The notes beneath the pieces were generated by a model, which ran no database searches, had not been told where the DNA came from, and saw only the letters and a list, made by a program, of their open reading frames with translations. Shown here piece after piece: positions 18,138 to 27,640 of a DNA stretch of 64,000 nucleotides; position 1 is the stretch's first letter; each line of letters starts with the position of its first letter. The stretch comes from Pelagibacterales bacterium SAG-MED47. Lineage in GTDB: Bacteria > Pseudomonadota > Alphaproteobacteria > Pelagibacterales > Pelagibacteraceae. Made by a program: the position numbers and the translations under genes. The DNA is taken from positions 62,001 to 126,000 of the forward strand of contig JACWEO010000002.1 of assembly GCA_014653355.1 (NCBI GenBank), given 5' to 3'.

Positions 18138-18298
18138 ACGGGAGAGACTACAAAATATCGTAGCGCCGAAGGAGCAACCACCCAGGAATCTCTCAGGTAA
18201 AAAGGACCGTAAAATATTAACTCTGGAAAGAGATTTAATTCTCGCCGAAGGAGCAAAACTCTCAGGCAAATATACAGATGGGTATAAAGAGTTAATAT
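18138..18298 (+). promoter_or_regulatory. Tandem glycine riboswitch controlling gcvT
   Basis: Two consecutive glycine aptamers are visible. Aptamer 1 (about 18138-18210) has GGGAGAG, GCGCCGAAGGAGCAA, TCTCTCAGGTAAAAAGGAC and closing stem ACGG/CCGT. Aptamer 2 (about 18221-18280) has CTCTGGAAAGAG, TCGCCGAAGGAGCAA, ACTCTCAGGCAAA and a short closing stem TCTG/CAGA. The linker ATATTAACTCT (18214-18224) is exactly complementary to AGAGTTAATAT (18288-18298), which includes the translation start region and the first two bases of the gcvT ATG, so control is probably at translation initiation. No intrinsic terminator is seen. Confidence 0.93.
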
Positions 18299-19400
18299 GG
18301 AAATTAAAAAAACTTCGCTGCATCAATTACATCAAGATAATAAAGCAAAATTTGTAGAATTTGCAGGTTATCAAATGCCAATACAATATTCTGAAGGTAT
18401 AGTAGAAGAGCATAAATACACAAGAAATCACTCAGGGATTTTTGATGTTTCACATATGGGCCAATTATTTATTTATGGTGGTGAAGATTTAATGAAAGAT
18501 TTAGAAAAAATCTTTCCTTTAGATTTAAAAAATTTAAAACTAAATCGTTCAAAATATAGTTTCTTAATGGATAAAGATGCTGGGATTTACGATGATCTGA
18601 TTATCACAAAAATTAATGAAGGTTTTTTAATAATTCTTAATGCGGCATGCAAAGACAACGACTTTAAAATGTTAAAGGAATTATTAAAGAACAAGTACAA
18701 AATGGTTTTGGATCATAATAGATCATTAATTGCAATTCAGGGCCCTAAATCATCACAAATTCTAAATGATGTTGTTAATGGAGTAAAAGATTTAAACTTT
18801 ATGTTAGGAAATTGGTTTTCATTTGAAAATCAGAAAGTCTACATTACACGGTCTGGGTATACGGGTGAAGATGGGTTTGAAATATCAATCCCAAATGATC
18901 TTGCAGATAAATTTACTAGAGAATTAATTAATAAAGGTTCTAAGTTAATAGGCTTAGGAGCAAGAGATACTTTAAGATTAGAAGCTGGTTTATGTTTATA
19001 TGGTCATGATCTTGATAAAGATAAAACTCCAGTGGAAGCAAATTTAAAATGGGCGATCTCAAAAGAAAGAATATCTCAAGGAGATTTTATAGGTTCCGAT
19101 ATAATCATAGAACAATTAAATAATGGTGTCAGTAAAATTAGAGTTGGGATTAAACCTGAGGGAAGAATAATTGCTCGGGAAAAAACAAAAATATTTAATC
19201 AATTAGATGTGCATATTGGAGAGATTACTAGTGGTACTTTTGGACCAAGTGTAAATGGGCCTGTAGCAATGGGATATGTAGAAAATGAATTTTCAAAAAA
19301 AAATACTAAAGTATTATTGGAGGTAAGAGGAAAAAAGCATCCAGCAAGTGTTTGTAGTTTACCATTTTATAAAAAAAGTTATGTCAAAGGAGTAAATTAG
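18297..19400 (+). CDS. gcvT: Glycine cleavage system T protein (aminomethyltransferase)
   Basis: Transfers the aminomethyl group from lipoyl-GcvH to tetrahydrofolate, giving 5,10-methylene-THF and ammonia. Sequence landmarks: [34 protein letters not shown]-like ([14 protein letters not shown]), [38 protein letters not shown] and [17 protein letters not shown]. The 367-residue length is normal. It lies just behind the glycine riboswitch, is first of gcvT-gcvH-gcvP, and its stop overlaps the gcvH start by one base. Confidence 0.97.
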   Translation: MEIKKTSLHQLHQDNKAKFVEFAGYQMPIQYSEGIVEEHKYTRNHSGIFDVSHMGQLFIYGGEDLMKDLEKIFPLDLKNLKLNRSKYSFLMDKDAGIYDDLIITKINEGFLIILNAACKDNDFKMLKELLKNKYKMVLDHNRSLIAIQGPKSSQILNDVVNGVKDLNFMLGNWFSFENQKVYITRSGYTGEDGFEISIPNDLADKFTRELINKGSKLIGLGARDTLRLEAGLCLYGHDLDKDKTPVEANLKWAISKERISQGDFIGSDIIIEQLNNGVSKIRVGIKPEGRIIAREKTKIFNQLDVHIGEITSGTFGPSVNGPVAMGYVENEFSKKNTKVLLEVRGKKHPASVCSLPFYKKSYVKGVN

Positions 19401-19780
19401 TGAGTGAGGTAAAATATTCAAAAGAACACGAGTGGATTAAGTTAGATGGAGATGTAGCAACGATTGGTATTACGAAACATGCAACTGAAATGTTAGGTGA
19501 TATAGTTTTTGCAGAACTTCCAGAAAAAGGTTCAAATGTTGAAAAAGATGGAACAGCTGGTGTAGTTGAGTCGACAAAAGCAGCAAGTGATGTGTATACC
19601 CCTGTTAGTGGTGAAGTGGTTGATACTAATCAAGCTATAGTAGATGATCCATCAAAAATTAATGAAGATCCAGAAAATACAGCATGGTTTTTTAAACTCA
19701 AAATAAAAGATTTATCAGAAATGGATACTTTAATGAACAAAGATGATTATGATAAATTTGCAAAGGAGACATCGGCATAA
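19400..19780 (+). CDS. gcvH: Glycine cleavage system H protein
   Basis: The lipoyl carrier of the glycine cleavage complex. The lipoylation site is the Lys in [14 protein letters not shown], within the standard 126-residue fold that starts [20 protein letters not shown]. Start is GTG at 19400, overlapping the gcvT stop. Its own TAA stop overlaps the gcvP ATG. The L protein (lipoamide dehydrogenase) is not in the window and is normally encoded elsewhere. Confidence 0.97.
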   Translation: MSEVKYSKEHEWIKLDGDVATIGITKHATEMLGDIVFAELPEKGSNVEKDGTAGVVESTKAASDVYTPVSGEVVDTNQAIVDDPSKINEDPENTAWFFKLKIKDLSEMDTLMNKDDYDKFAKETSA

Positions 19781-22650
19781 TGTTACCAAATTCAGAGAAA
19801 GATTTTTTAAAAAGACACATTGGACCTTCTAAAGAAGATCAATCAAAAATGTTAAAAGAATTAAATTATAAATCACTAGATGATTTAATTGACAACACTG
19901 TTCCAGAAAAAATAAAGTTTAAAGGTGAATTAAATATTGGTGAGTCGAATTCAGAATATGAAGCTTTAAGAAAATTAAGAGTAATTTCAAAAAAAAATCA
20001 GGTTTACTCAAATTTTATTGGAATGGGTTATTATGGAACATATACACCATATGTAATTTTAAGAAATATATTAGAAAATCCAGGTTGGTATACTTCCTAT
20101 ACGCCTTATCAACCAGAGGTAGCACAAGGAAGATTGGAAATGCTATTAAATTTTCAACAAATGATTGTTGATTTTACAGGAATGGATATTGCAAATGCAT
20201 CTTTACTAGATGAAGGCACAGCAGCAGCAGAAGCTATGGGTCTTAGTCACAGATTAAATAAGAAAGATGGTAATTTAGTCTTTGTATCTGAGGATTGTCA
20301 TCCTCAAACTATTAATGTAATTCAAACAAGAGCTGAACCAATGGGTTTAAAAGTTTTAGTTGGTAATGAAGACGAGGTATTAGTTCAATTAAAAGAGGAC
20401 TTAGTTTGTGGAATTTTACAATATCCAGGAACTTTAGGAAATATTAAAGACCCAAGTGAAGCAATTAGCAAAATTCATAAAAAGAATGGAAAGGCTATAT
20501 TAGCTTGTGATCTATTAGCATTAGCAAAATTAAAAACACCTAGGGAACTTGGTGCTGATATAGCAGTTGGAAGCTCTCAACGATTTGGTATTCCAATGGG
20601 ATATGGAGGTCCACACGCAGCCTTTTTTGCAACGAAAGATGAATATAAAAGATCTATGCCAGGTAGAATTGTTGGAGTGTCAGTTGATAGACATGGCAAT
20701 AAGGCATATAGATTATCACTACAAACTAGAGAGCAGCACATCAGAAGAGATAAGGCAACTAGTAATATTTGTACTGCCCAAGCTCTATTAGCAATTGTGT
20801 CAGCAGCATATGCTATTTATCATGGTCCAGCAGGAATCAAAAATATTTCTGAACGAGTATCCCAATTAGCAAAAAGCTTTGCTGATAAAATTAAACAGTC
20901 TGGATATGAACTATACTCTAATTATTTTTTTGATACTGTAACAATTGTTACTAAAGAAAAAACTGATCAAATTTATAATAATGCTTTAGATCAAAAAGTT
21001 AATATACGAAAAGTGAATTCTGAAATGCTTGCAGTTTCATTTGATGAAAGAAAAAATGTTTATAGAGTAAATCAACTATTAAAAATTTTTAATTCAGCAG
21101 AATCAATCAAAAAAGAGGATCCTTCAGTAAGTTTACCAAATCTACCAAAAAACTTATTAAGAATTTCAAAATATTTAGAACACCCAGTTTTTAACTCTTA
21201 TCATTCAGAAACTGAGATGCTTAGATATCTTAAAAGGTTAGAGGATAAAGATATAGCATTGAATAGAACGATGATAGCACTTGGCTCATGTACAATGAAG
21301 TTAAATGCTGCTGCTGAAATGATCCCAATTTCTTGGAAAGAATTTGCAGAGCCTCATCCATTTGTTCCAATCGAACAAATGGAAGGGTTTAGAGATTTAT
21401 TTACTGATCTAAAAAATTGGTTGAGATCAATAACTGGTTTTTCAGGTGTATCTCTACAGCCTAATGCAGGTGCTCAGGGTGAATATGCTGGTTTAATGGT
21501 TATCCGTAAGTATCACTTAGATAGAGATGAGGCTAATCGTAATATATGTTTAATTCCAAGTTCAGCTCATGGTACTAATCCGGCAAGCGCACAGATGGTT
21601 GGAATGAAAGTGGTTGTTGTTAATTGTGATAAAGATGGAAATGTTGATTTTGATGATTTAAAGAAAAAAGCTGAACAACATTCTGGAAACCTTGGTGCAT
21701 TAATGGTGACTTACCCATCTACCCATGGAGTATTTGAGGAAAAAATAATCGATATTTGTGAATTAGTCCATAAACATGGTGGTCAAGTTTACATGGATGG
21801 GGCAAATTTAAATGCCCTAGTTGGAGTTGCAAAACCAGGAAATTTTGGTCCAGATGTTTGTCATATTAACTTACATAAAACTTTTTGTATTCCTCATGGT
21901 GGAGGAGGACCTGGTATGGGGCCTATTGCCTGTAAAAGACATTTACAAGCTTATCTTCCTAATCATCCAGTAATAAAAGATTGTGGACCAACAACTGGAA
22001 TTGGAGCAGTATCAGCAGCTCCTTGGGGTAGTTCAAGTATTCTTTCAATTTCTTGGATGTACATTAAAATGATGGGGTCAGAGGGATTAAAGCTTGCTTC
22101 TCAAGTTGCAATATTAAATGCGAATTATATTGCTCATAGGCTTAAAGATCACTTTCCGATTTTGTATAAAGGGTCAAATGGTAACGTTGCACATGAATGT
22201 ATTATTGATATCAGAAATATAAAGTCAGAGACAGGGGTAACAGAAGAAGATATCGCAAAAAGGTTAATAGATTTTGGATTTCATGCTCCAACAATGTCGT
22301 GGCCTGTAGCTGGTACTATGATGATAGAACCAACTGAAAGTGAAGGTTTATCAGAACTTGATAGATTTTGTGACACTTTAATTATGATTAAAAAAGAAAT
22401 AGAAAAAATTAAGTCAGGTAAATTTGACAAGATAGATAATCCAATTAAAAACGCACCACACACAGATAGTGAACTAGCTTCTGACAATTGGAAACATAAA
22501 TATTCAAGAGCAGAAGCGGCTTATCCAGCAAAATTCTTACGAACTAGTAAATTCTGGCCTCCAGTTGCAAGAGTAGATAATGTTTATGGCGACAAGAATA
22601 TATTCTGTACTTGCCCAAGCATAGATGAATTTAAAGAAGATGCAGCTTAA
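19780..22650 (+). CDS. gcvP: Glycine dehydrogenase (decarboxylating), P protein, single-chain
   Basis: PLP enzyme that decarboxylates glycine and loads the aminomethyl group onto GcvH. The 956 residues contain both halves that are separate genes in many bacteria: N-terminal half with RHIGPSKEDQSKML, GMGYYGTYTPYVILRN, LDEGTAAAEAMG and C-terminal half with LGSCTMKLNAA, SSAHGTNPASAQM and the PLP-lysine region HINLHKTFCIPHGGGGPGMGP. The next gene starts 6 bp after its stop with no terminator, so transcription likely continues. Confidence 0.97.
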   Translation: MLPNSEKDFLKRHIGPSKEDQSKMLKELNYKSLDDLIDNTVPEKIKFKGELNIGESNSEYEALRKLRVISKKNQVYSNFIGMGYYGTYTPYVILRNILENPGWYTSYTPYQPEVAQGRLEMLLNFQQMIVDFTGMDIANASLLDEGTAAAEAMGLSHRLNKKDGNLVFVSEDCHPQTINVIQTRAEPMGLKVLVGNEDEVLVQLKEDLVCGILQYPGTLGNIKDPSEAISKIHKKNGKAILACDLLALAKLKTPRELGADIAVGSSQRFGIPMGYGGPHAAFFATKDEYKRSMPGRIVGVSVDRHGNKAYRLSLQTREQHIRRDKATSNICTAQALLAIVSAAYAIYHGPAGIKNISERVSQLAKSFADKIKQSGYELYSNYFFDTVTIVTKEKTDQIYNNALDQKVNIRKVNSEMLAVSFDERKNVYRVNQLLKIFNSAESIKKEDPSVSLPNLPKNLLRISKYLEHPVFNSYHSETEMLRYLKRLEDKDIALNRTMIALGSCTMKLNAAAEMIPISWKEFAEPHPFVPIEQMEGFRDLFTDLKNWLRSITGFSGVSLQPNAGAQGEYAGLMVIRKYHLDRDEANRNICLIPSSAHGTNPASAQMVGMKVVVVNCDKDGNVDFDDLKKKAEQHSGNLGALMVTYPSTHGVFEEKIIDICELVHKHGGQVYMDGANLNALVGVAKPGNFGPDVCHINLHKTFCIPHGGGGPGMGPIACKRHLQAYLPNHPVIKDCGPTTGIGAVSAAPWGSSSILSISWMYIKMMGSEGLKLASQVAILNANYIAHRLKDHFPILYKGSNGNVAHECIIDIRNIKSETGVTEEDIAKRLIDFGFHAPTMSWPVAGTMMIEPTESEGLSELDRFCDTLIMIKKEIEKIKSGKFDKIDNPIKNAPHTDSELASDNWKHKYSRAEAAYPAKFLRTSKFWPPVARVDNVYGDKNIFCTCPSIDEFKEDAA

Positions 22651-22656
22651 AAATAA

Positions 22657-23895
22657 ATGAAAATTGCTGTTGTTGGTTCAGGCATTTCAGGATTAAGTGC
22701 AGCATATTACTTATCGAAAAAACACCATGTAGATCTTTTTGAGAAAGAGAATCATTTTGGTGGCCACTCTCACACCATTGATTTATTATTTGGCATAAAA
22801 AAGATTTCGGTAGATATAGGATTTATTGTATTCAACTTTGCAACTTACCCTCACTTAATAAATTTTTTTGATGAGAATAATATTGCTATAGAAAAAAGTG
22901 ATATGTCTTTTTCTGTGTCAGTAGAAAATTCTTCATTTGAGTATTGTGGCAAAGGATTAGATGGAATTTTTTCAAATAGAAATAATTTATTTAATCTTAA
23001 ATTTTTAAAAATGTTTTTTGATATTGTTAAGTTTTACAAAAAATTTGATAATTTGAAAGAAATTCATGAAGAGATAACGCTAGGTGATTATTTGAATAAA
23101 GAAAGTCTCTCAAAAGAGTTCATTAACTACCACATAATACCAATGGTTTCAGCAATATGGTCAATGCCACCTAGTGCTGCCAGCCAAATGCCATTAAGAT
23201 TTTTTTTAAAGTTTTTTCAAAATCATGGTTTATTCAAATTAAAAAATAGGCCTCAGTGGTATACTGTTTCAAATCGGAGTAGAACCTATGTTCAAAATAT
23301 ACTTTCAAAAATTAGTGGTGAACATTTTAAAAATTATCCAATTAAAAAAATAAAAACCAAATCAAATGGTATTGATTTATATTATGGTAGAGAAAGTGAG
23401 TATTTTGATTACGATAAAGTTGTTATAGCAACACATGCAGATGAAGCTTTATCAATAATTGATAATCCTACTGATCATGAAAAAAGTGTACTATCAAATT
23501 ATAAATATAAAGAAAATATTGCTTATATCCATACAGATGAAAAAGCTATGCCAAAAAATAAAAAAGCTTGGTGTTCATGGAACTCTTCAATCAAAAAAGA
23601 TGAAATTGAAAAAAATTCAATTACATATTGGTTAAATTTGTTACAAAACTTAAAATGTGAAGAAAATATTTTTCTAACCTTAAATCCCCATTTTGAAATT
23701 AATGAGTTAAAAATTTTGAAAAAAGTAAGATTTACTCACCCATATTTTGATCAATCTGCACTAAATTTTCAAAGTAAGCTAAAAAATTTACAAAATAAAA
23801 GAAATATCCTTTTTTGTGGTAGTTATTTTGGTTACGGTTTTCATGAAGATGGAATAAAATCATCTATTGAAATGCTTAAAACCCTTAATGACTAG
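22657..23895 (+). CDS. FAD-dependent amine-oxidase-like oxidoreductase
   Basis: A 412-residue flavoprotein: the N-terminal dinucleotide fold GSGISGLSAAYYLSKKHHVDLFEKENHFGGHSHT is the classic FAD-binding motif of the amine oxidase/phytoene desaturase group, with a C-terminal FAD contact in FCGSYFGYGFHEDGIKSSIEML. This family (COG2907-like) is regularly encoded with DUF1365 and a cyclopropane synthase, as here; it may modify the methylated fatty acyl chain. Reaction not established. Start ATG lies 6 bp after gcvP; the end overlaps the DUF1365 start by 8 bp. Confidence 0.85.
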   Translation: MKIAVVGSGISGLSAAYYLSKKHHVDLFEKENHFGGHSHTIDLLFGIKKISVDIGFIVFNFATYPHLINFFDENNIAIEKSDMSFSVSVENSSFEYCGKGLDGIFSNRNNLFNLKFLKMFFDIVKFYKKFDNLKEIHEEITLGDYLNKESLSKEFINYHIIPMVSAIWSMPPSAASQMPLRFFLKFFQNHGLFKLKNRPQWYTVSNRSRTYVQNILSKISGEHFKNYPIKKIKTKSNGIDLYYGRESEYFDYDKVVIATHADEALSIIDNPTDHEKSVLSNYKYKENIAYIHTDEKAMPKNKKAWCSWNSSIKKDEIEKNSITYWLNLLQNLKCEENIFLTLNPHFEINELKILKKVRFTHPYFDQSALNFQSKLKNLQNKRNILFCGSYFGYGFHEDGIKSSIEMLKTLND

Positions 23896-24646
23896 TTGTA
23901 TTTATAATGGCACTGTAATTCATAAAAGATTCAAACCAAAAATACATTTTTTTAAATATAAAGTATTTTCACTTTTAATTGATCTTTCCGAATTAGAAAA
24001 GTTGGATAAAGCAATTAAGTTTTTTTCATATAATAGATTCAATTTAATAAGTTTTTTTGATAAAGATCATGGTGATAGAGACGGTTCACCACTAATCAAT
24101 TGGGTTAAAAAAATTCTTAAACAAAACAATATAAGCTATGAAAATATTAAAATTAAACTTTTGTGTTACCCAAGAATATTTGGATATGTTTTTAATCCTT
24201 TAAGTGTTTTTTATGTTTATGATGCTAATAATGATCTAATATCAATACTATATGAAGTCAAAAATACTTTTGGTGAGCAACATACCTATTTCTTTAAAGT
24301 GAAAAATGATAATTTATTACAACATAATTGTGAAAAAAAATTTCATGTATCACCATTTATTGAGATGAATTGTAATTATTTTTTCAGAATTTTAAAACCT
24401 GCAGATAAAATTTTAGTCGTAATAGATCAATATCAATTTAATGAAAAAATATTATACGCTTCTCAAGAGGGCAAAAAAACAGATTTTACAACTTCAGAAT
24501 TAATCAAATCCTATTTAAAACATCCATTAATGACCTTTAAAATTATTGGAGCGATACATTTTGAAGCGTTTAAATTATGGGCCAAGGGAATAAAGTTCAT
24601 CAAGAAAAAATTTAAAATAAAAAATAATATATCTTTTGAGAATTAA
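23888..24646 (+). CDS. DUF1365 family protein
   Basis: DUF1365 proteins occur beside cyclopropane-type fatty acid methyltransferases but have no proven function. Recognisable elements: IYNGTVIHKRFKPKIHFFKYKVF at the N-terminus, DHGDRDGSPLINWV, LLCYPRIFGYVFNPLSVFYVYD, VKNTFGEQHTYF, KKFHVSPFIEMNCNYFF. ATG at 23888 is chosen over a TTG 21 bases upstream because it gives the standard N-terminus. TAATG overlap with cfa. Cytoplasmic, no signal peptide. Confidence 0.88.
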   Translation: MTSCIYNGTVIHKRFKPKIHFFKYKVFSLLIDLSELEKLDKAIKFFSYNRFNLISFFDKDHGDRDGSPLINWVKKILKQNNISYENIKIKLLCYPRIFGYVFNPLSVFYVYDANNDLISILYEVKNTFGEQHTYFFKVKNDNLLQHNCEKKFHVSPFIEMNCNYFFRILKPADKILVVIDQYQFNEKILYASQEGKKTDFTTSELIKSYLKHPLMTFKIIGAIHFEAFKLWAKGIKFIKKKFKIKNNISFEN

Positions 24647-25824
24647 TGGCATTATATAAACTTGCAGACAAAATTATTTTTAACATACTAAATAGTATTA
24701 ATGTTGGGTATTTAGAAATTACAAATTATCAAGGTGAGGTTTTAAGAATAGGTAATCCTCAAGATTATTTAAAAGCTAAATTAATAATTAAAAAACCAAA
24801 TTTTTCTTTAAATCTTATTAAGGGAGGCAGTATTGGTTTTGCCGAGTCTTATATGAGAGGAGAATTTGAAACTGATAATTTATCTAATTTGATAGAAATA
24901 ACTGCCCGAAATATTAAAATTATTTACAAATTTTCAGGTTTACTCGATTTTCCAATTGTAAATTTTTTAAAGAACATATTTATAAAAAATACAAAAAATA
25001 GAAGTAAAAAAAATATTGCAAAACATTATGACTTGGGTAATGATTTCTTCTCATTATGGCTTGATGAAACTTTGACTTATTCAAGTGGAATTTTTAATGA
25101 GAATACTAAAGATCTTTCTGATGCTCAAAATAACAAATATCAAAAAATGATTGATTTAATAAGACCAAATAATGGTGATAGAGTTTTAGAAATTGGATGT
25201 GGATGGGGTGGTTTTGCCGAATACCTAGGAAAAAAATATGATGTAAAACTGGATTGTATTACTATTTCAAAAAAACAATTTGAGTATGCAAAAAAAAGAA
25301 TTTACAAATGTGGTTTAAATGAAAAAGTAAATATTGAAATTAAAGATTATAGAGATTTAAAGAATAAATATAATTCAATAGCCTCCATTGAGATGATAGA
25401 AGCAGTAGGGCAAAATTATTTGGAAAGTTATTTTAAAACAATTAAGAAAAATTTGTCTACAAATGGAAAGGCAGCTATTCAAGCAATTACTATAGATGAT
25501 AATTTATTTGATAGATATAAAACTAAACAAGATTTTATTCAAAAATATATTTTTCCAGGGGGATTTCTTCCAAGCAAAAATAGCTTGAATAAATATATTT
25601 CAGAAAACGGTTTAACAATTAAGTCTTATGATTCTTATGCTGACCATTATGCAAACACATTAGCAATCTGGAAAAATGAATTTAATAGAAAATGGGATCT
25701 TATTAAAAATCAGGGTTTTGATTTGACGTTTAAAAGAATGTGGGAGTTTTACCTATCTTATTGTGAGGCTGGATTTAAATCTAAAAATATAGACCTGATA
25801 CAATTTTCAATTCAAAATAAATAA
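24646..25824 (+). CDS. cfa: Cyclopropane-fatty-acyl-phospholipid synthase-like methyltransferase
   Basis: SAM-dependent enzyme that adds a methylene or methyl to double bonds of membrane phospholipid acyl chains. The SAM motif VLEIGCGWGGFAEYLG lies at about residues 180-195, preceded by NIAKHYDLGNDFFSLWLDETLTYSSG; the segments IASIEMIEAVGQNYLE and FIQKYIFPGGFLPS are CFA-family hallmarks. 392 residues is normal. Because it is embedded with a flavoprotein, DUF1365 and DUF3833 it might belong to the variant that makes methylated or furan-type fatty acids; I cannot tell from sequence. Confidence 0.9.
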   Translation: MALYKLADKIIFNILNSINVGYLEITNYQGEVLRIGNPQDYLKAKLIIKKPNFSLNLIKGGSIGFAESYMRGEFETDNLSNLIEITARNIKIIYKFSGLLDFPIVNFLKNIFIKNTKNRSKKNIAKHYDLGNDFFSLWLDETLTYSSGIFNENTKDLSDAQNNKYQKMIDLIRPNNGDRVLEIGCGWGGFAEYLGKKYDVKLDCITISKKQFEYAKKRIYKCGLNEKVNIEIKDYRDLKNKYNSIASIEMIEAVGQNYLESYFKTIKKNLSTNGKAAIQAITIDDNLFDRYKTKQDFIQKYIFPGGFLPSKNSLNKYISENGLTIKSYDSYADHYANTLAIWKNEFNRKWDLIKNQGFDLTFKRMWEFYLSYCEAGFKSKNIDLIQFSIQNK

Positions 25825-25839
25825 GAATTAAGGAAAAAT

Positions 25840-26388
25840 ATGTTCAAAAAAAAAATGATTAATTCAATTTTATTGATAATTGTATTATTCTTAATTACAA
25901 GTTGTTCAAATACTAGCTCTATGAAACCTGAAGATTTTAAAAATAAAGAACCAAGACTTATTATAGAAAATTATCTATCAGGAAATGTAAAAGCCTGGGG
26001 AGTACTCCAAAATAGATCTGGTAAAGTTACAAGACAGTTTTCAGCTGATCTAAATGGAAAATGGGATGGCAAAAATTTGATACTTGATGAAAAATTTAAC
26101 TGGGATGATGGTGAAGTTCAAAATAGACAATGGCAAATTACAAAAATTGATGACAATAACTATGAGGGTACAGCAGGTGATGTTGTGGGAAAAGCAAAAG
26201 GATATTCTTACGGTCCAGCTTTCAAGTTTGAATATGTATTATTAGTACCAGTTAAAGGTAAAGAGATGAAAATAACTTTTGATGATTGGATTTTCAAACA
26301 GGATGAACGTGTTGCAATTAACAAAGCAACAATGACTAAGTTTGGGTTTAAAGTAGCAGAATTGACTGTTGTATTCGTTAAAGATTAA
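25840..26388 (+). CDS. DUF3833 family lipoprotein
   Basis: A 182-residue exported protein. The N-terminus is a lipoprotein signal peptide (MINSILLIIVLFLITSCSN, Cys at the lipobox). The rest is a compact beta-rich domain typical of DUF3833, including GNVKAWGVLQNRSGKVTRQFSADLNG and DDWIFKQDERVAINKATMTKFGF. It is probably anchored in the inner or outer membrane and works with the CFA cluster; function unproven. A ribosome binding site AAGGA is at about 25830. Ends in a TTAA palindrome shared with the convergent SDR gene. Confidence 0.85.
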   Translation: MFKKKMINSILLIIVLFLITSCSNTSSMKPEDFKNKEPRLIIENYLSGNVKAWGVLQNRSGKVTRQFSADLNGKWDGKNLILDEKFNWDDGEVQNRQWQITKIDDNNYEGTAGDVVGKAKGYSYGPAFKFEYVLLVPVKGKEMKITFDDWIFKQDERVAINKATMTKFGFKVAELTVVFVKD

Positions 26389-27149
26389 TTTTTTTTTTGA
26401 TGTTTTGTCATTTTTCCTATCAATCCAAAATAAATTTTACTAGGTAAAAAACTTAGTATTTTTAGTGTTATTGTAAGAGCTTTTGGGAAATGAATTTCAA
26501 AAGTATTTTTATTTATCAAACCGTCGTAAATTTTTTCTGCTGCATACTCAGTAGTTTTTAAAAAAGGCATTTTAAAATCATTTTTATCTGTCATAGGCGT
26601 CTTAATAAATCCAGGACTAACTAAACAAATACGTACGTTCGATCTTTTAAAATCAAAATATAAACTTTCAGCTAAATTGTTTAAAGCAGATTTAGACGGA
26701 CCATAACCTGTAGAATTAGGTAAACCCCTATATCCTGCTATAGATGAAACAACACAAATAGTACCATTTTTTTTGTTTTTAAAATATTCTTCAACAGCCT
26801 TTATGCTATTTAAGGTACCAAAAAAATTTACTTTAAATACATTTTCAATTTGGTCTACATCGATATCTTTTTCTTTTTTAGGATCCCAAGTCCCAGTTGA
26901 AAAGAAACAAATATCAATATTTCCAAATTTATTTTTAATTTCTTCAAATACTTCTTTACTTTTTTTTTTATCAGTTACATCTAAAGGAAACCCATGGATA
27001 TTTTGCTCTTTATTAGAAATCTCATTGAGAAGATTTTCTCTTCTTGCAGAAATAGCTACATTCCATCCTTTGCTGGCAAATTTAATTGCTAATGCTTTTC
27101 CAATACCTGTGCTACCACCGGTTATCCAAATAGTTTTTTTATTAATCAT
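26385..27149 (-). CDS. Short-chain dehydrogenase/reductase
   Basis: A 254-residue SDR with the NAD(P) motif TGGSTGIGKALA near residues 10-21, the NVKVNFFGTLNSIKAVE-type segment and catalytic VSSIAGYRGLPNSTGYGPSKSAL (Ser, Tyr, Lys). Arg in SARREN suggests NADPH preference. Together with the DUF3833/CFA genes and TspO it forms a cluster seen in photooxidative-stress regulons of other alphaproteobacteria. The C-terminus is basic (KMTKHQKKN). Substrate unknown. Divergent from tspO-like gene across about 21 bp. Confidence 0.88.
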   Translation of the reverse strand: MINKKTIWITGGSTGIGKALAIKFASKGWNVAISARRENLLNEISNKEQNIHGFPLDVTDKKKSKEVFEEIKNKFGNIDICFFSTGTWDPKKEKDIDVDQIENVFKVNFFGTLNSIKAVEEYFKNKKNGTICVVSSIAGYRGLPNSTGYGPSKSALNNLAESLYFDFKRSNVRICLVSPGFIKTPMTDKNDFKMPFLKTTEYAAEKIYDGLINKNTFEIHFPKALTITLKILSFLPSKIYFGLIGKMTKHQKKN

Positions 27150-27170
27150 ATCTTGATGTATAATACTTAT

Positions 27171-27638
27171 ATGTTAAAAAACAAATTTATATCATTTGTT
27201 CTATTTTTTTTTATAACGTTTTCAGCTTCATTTGTTGGGCGGCAAGTAACAATGAGCTCTAAAGAACCTTGGTATTCACAATTAATTAAATCAAATTATA
27301 ATCCACCAGATTGGATTTTTGCTCCAATTTGGATAACTTTATACTTGATGATGACTATAGCGATTTGGCTTTTTTGGCATAGTAAAAAAAGAGACATGAA
27401 CACTATTTATATTTATTTCATTCATGTAGTTTTTAATACAACTTGGAGTATTGTTTTTTTTGGATTACATAAGATTTTCTTAGCTCTTGTTGTGCTTATA
27501 GGATTAATTTTTTTGATAATTGTTCTTATTCAAAGATTTAAACGTGTCAATTTACTTAGTTATTACTTGATGATTCCCTATTTACTTTGGACTGTCTATG
27601 CACTATTTCTAAATTTTAACTTACTGGTTTTAAATTAA
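27171..27638 (+). CDS. TspO/MBR family membrane protein
   Basis: Five predicted TM helices and the tryptophan-rich TspO pattern: EPWYSQLIKSNYNPPDWIFAPIWITLYLMMTIAIWLFW, then HVVFNTTWSIVFFGLHK, and YYLMIPYLLWTVYALFLNFNL at the C-terminus. TspO binds tetrapyrroles and cholesterol-like ligands and in Rhodobacter acts in oxygen/photosynthesis-linked stress signalling. ATG at 27171 is taken as start; a longer reading from 27156 is possible. A TATAAT box at 27159-27164 lies so close that a leaderless or near-leaderless mRNA is likely. Confidence 0.9.
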   Translation: MLKNKFISFVLFFFITFSASFVGRQVTMSSKEPWYSQLIKSNYNPPDWIFAPIWITLYLMMTIAIWLFWHSKKRDMNTIYIYFIHVVFNTTWSIVFFGLHKIFLALVVLIGLIFLIIVLIQRFKRVNLLSYYLMIPYLLWTVYALFLNFNLLVLN

Positions 27639-27640
27639 AT

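Noticed and set aside
18103-18357. Open frames on both strands across the gcvT leader
   Set aside because: The region is a clear tandem glycine riboswitch with conserved aptamer sequences; the frames overlap structured RNA and the true gcvT start.
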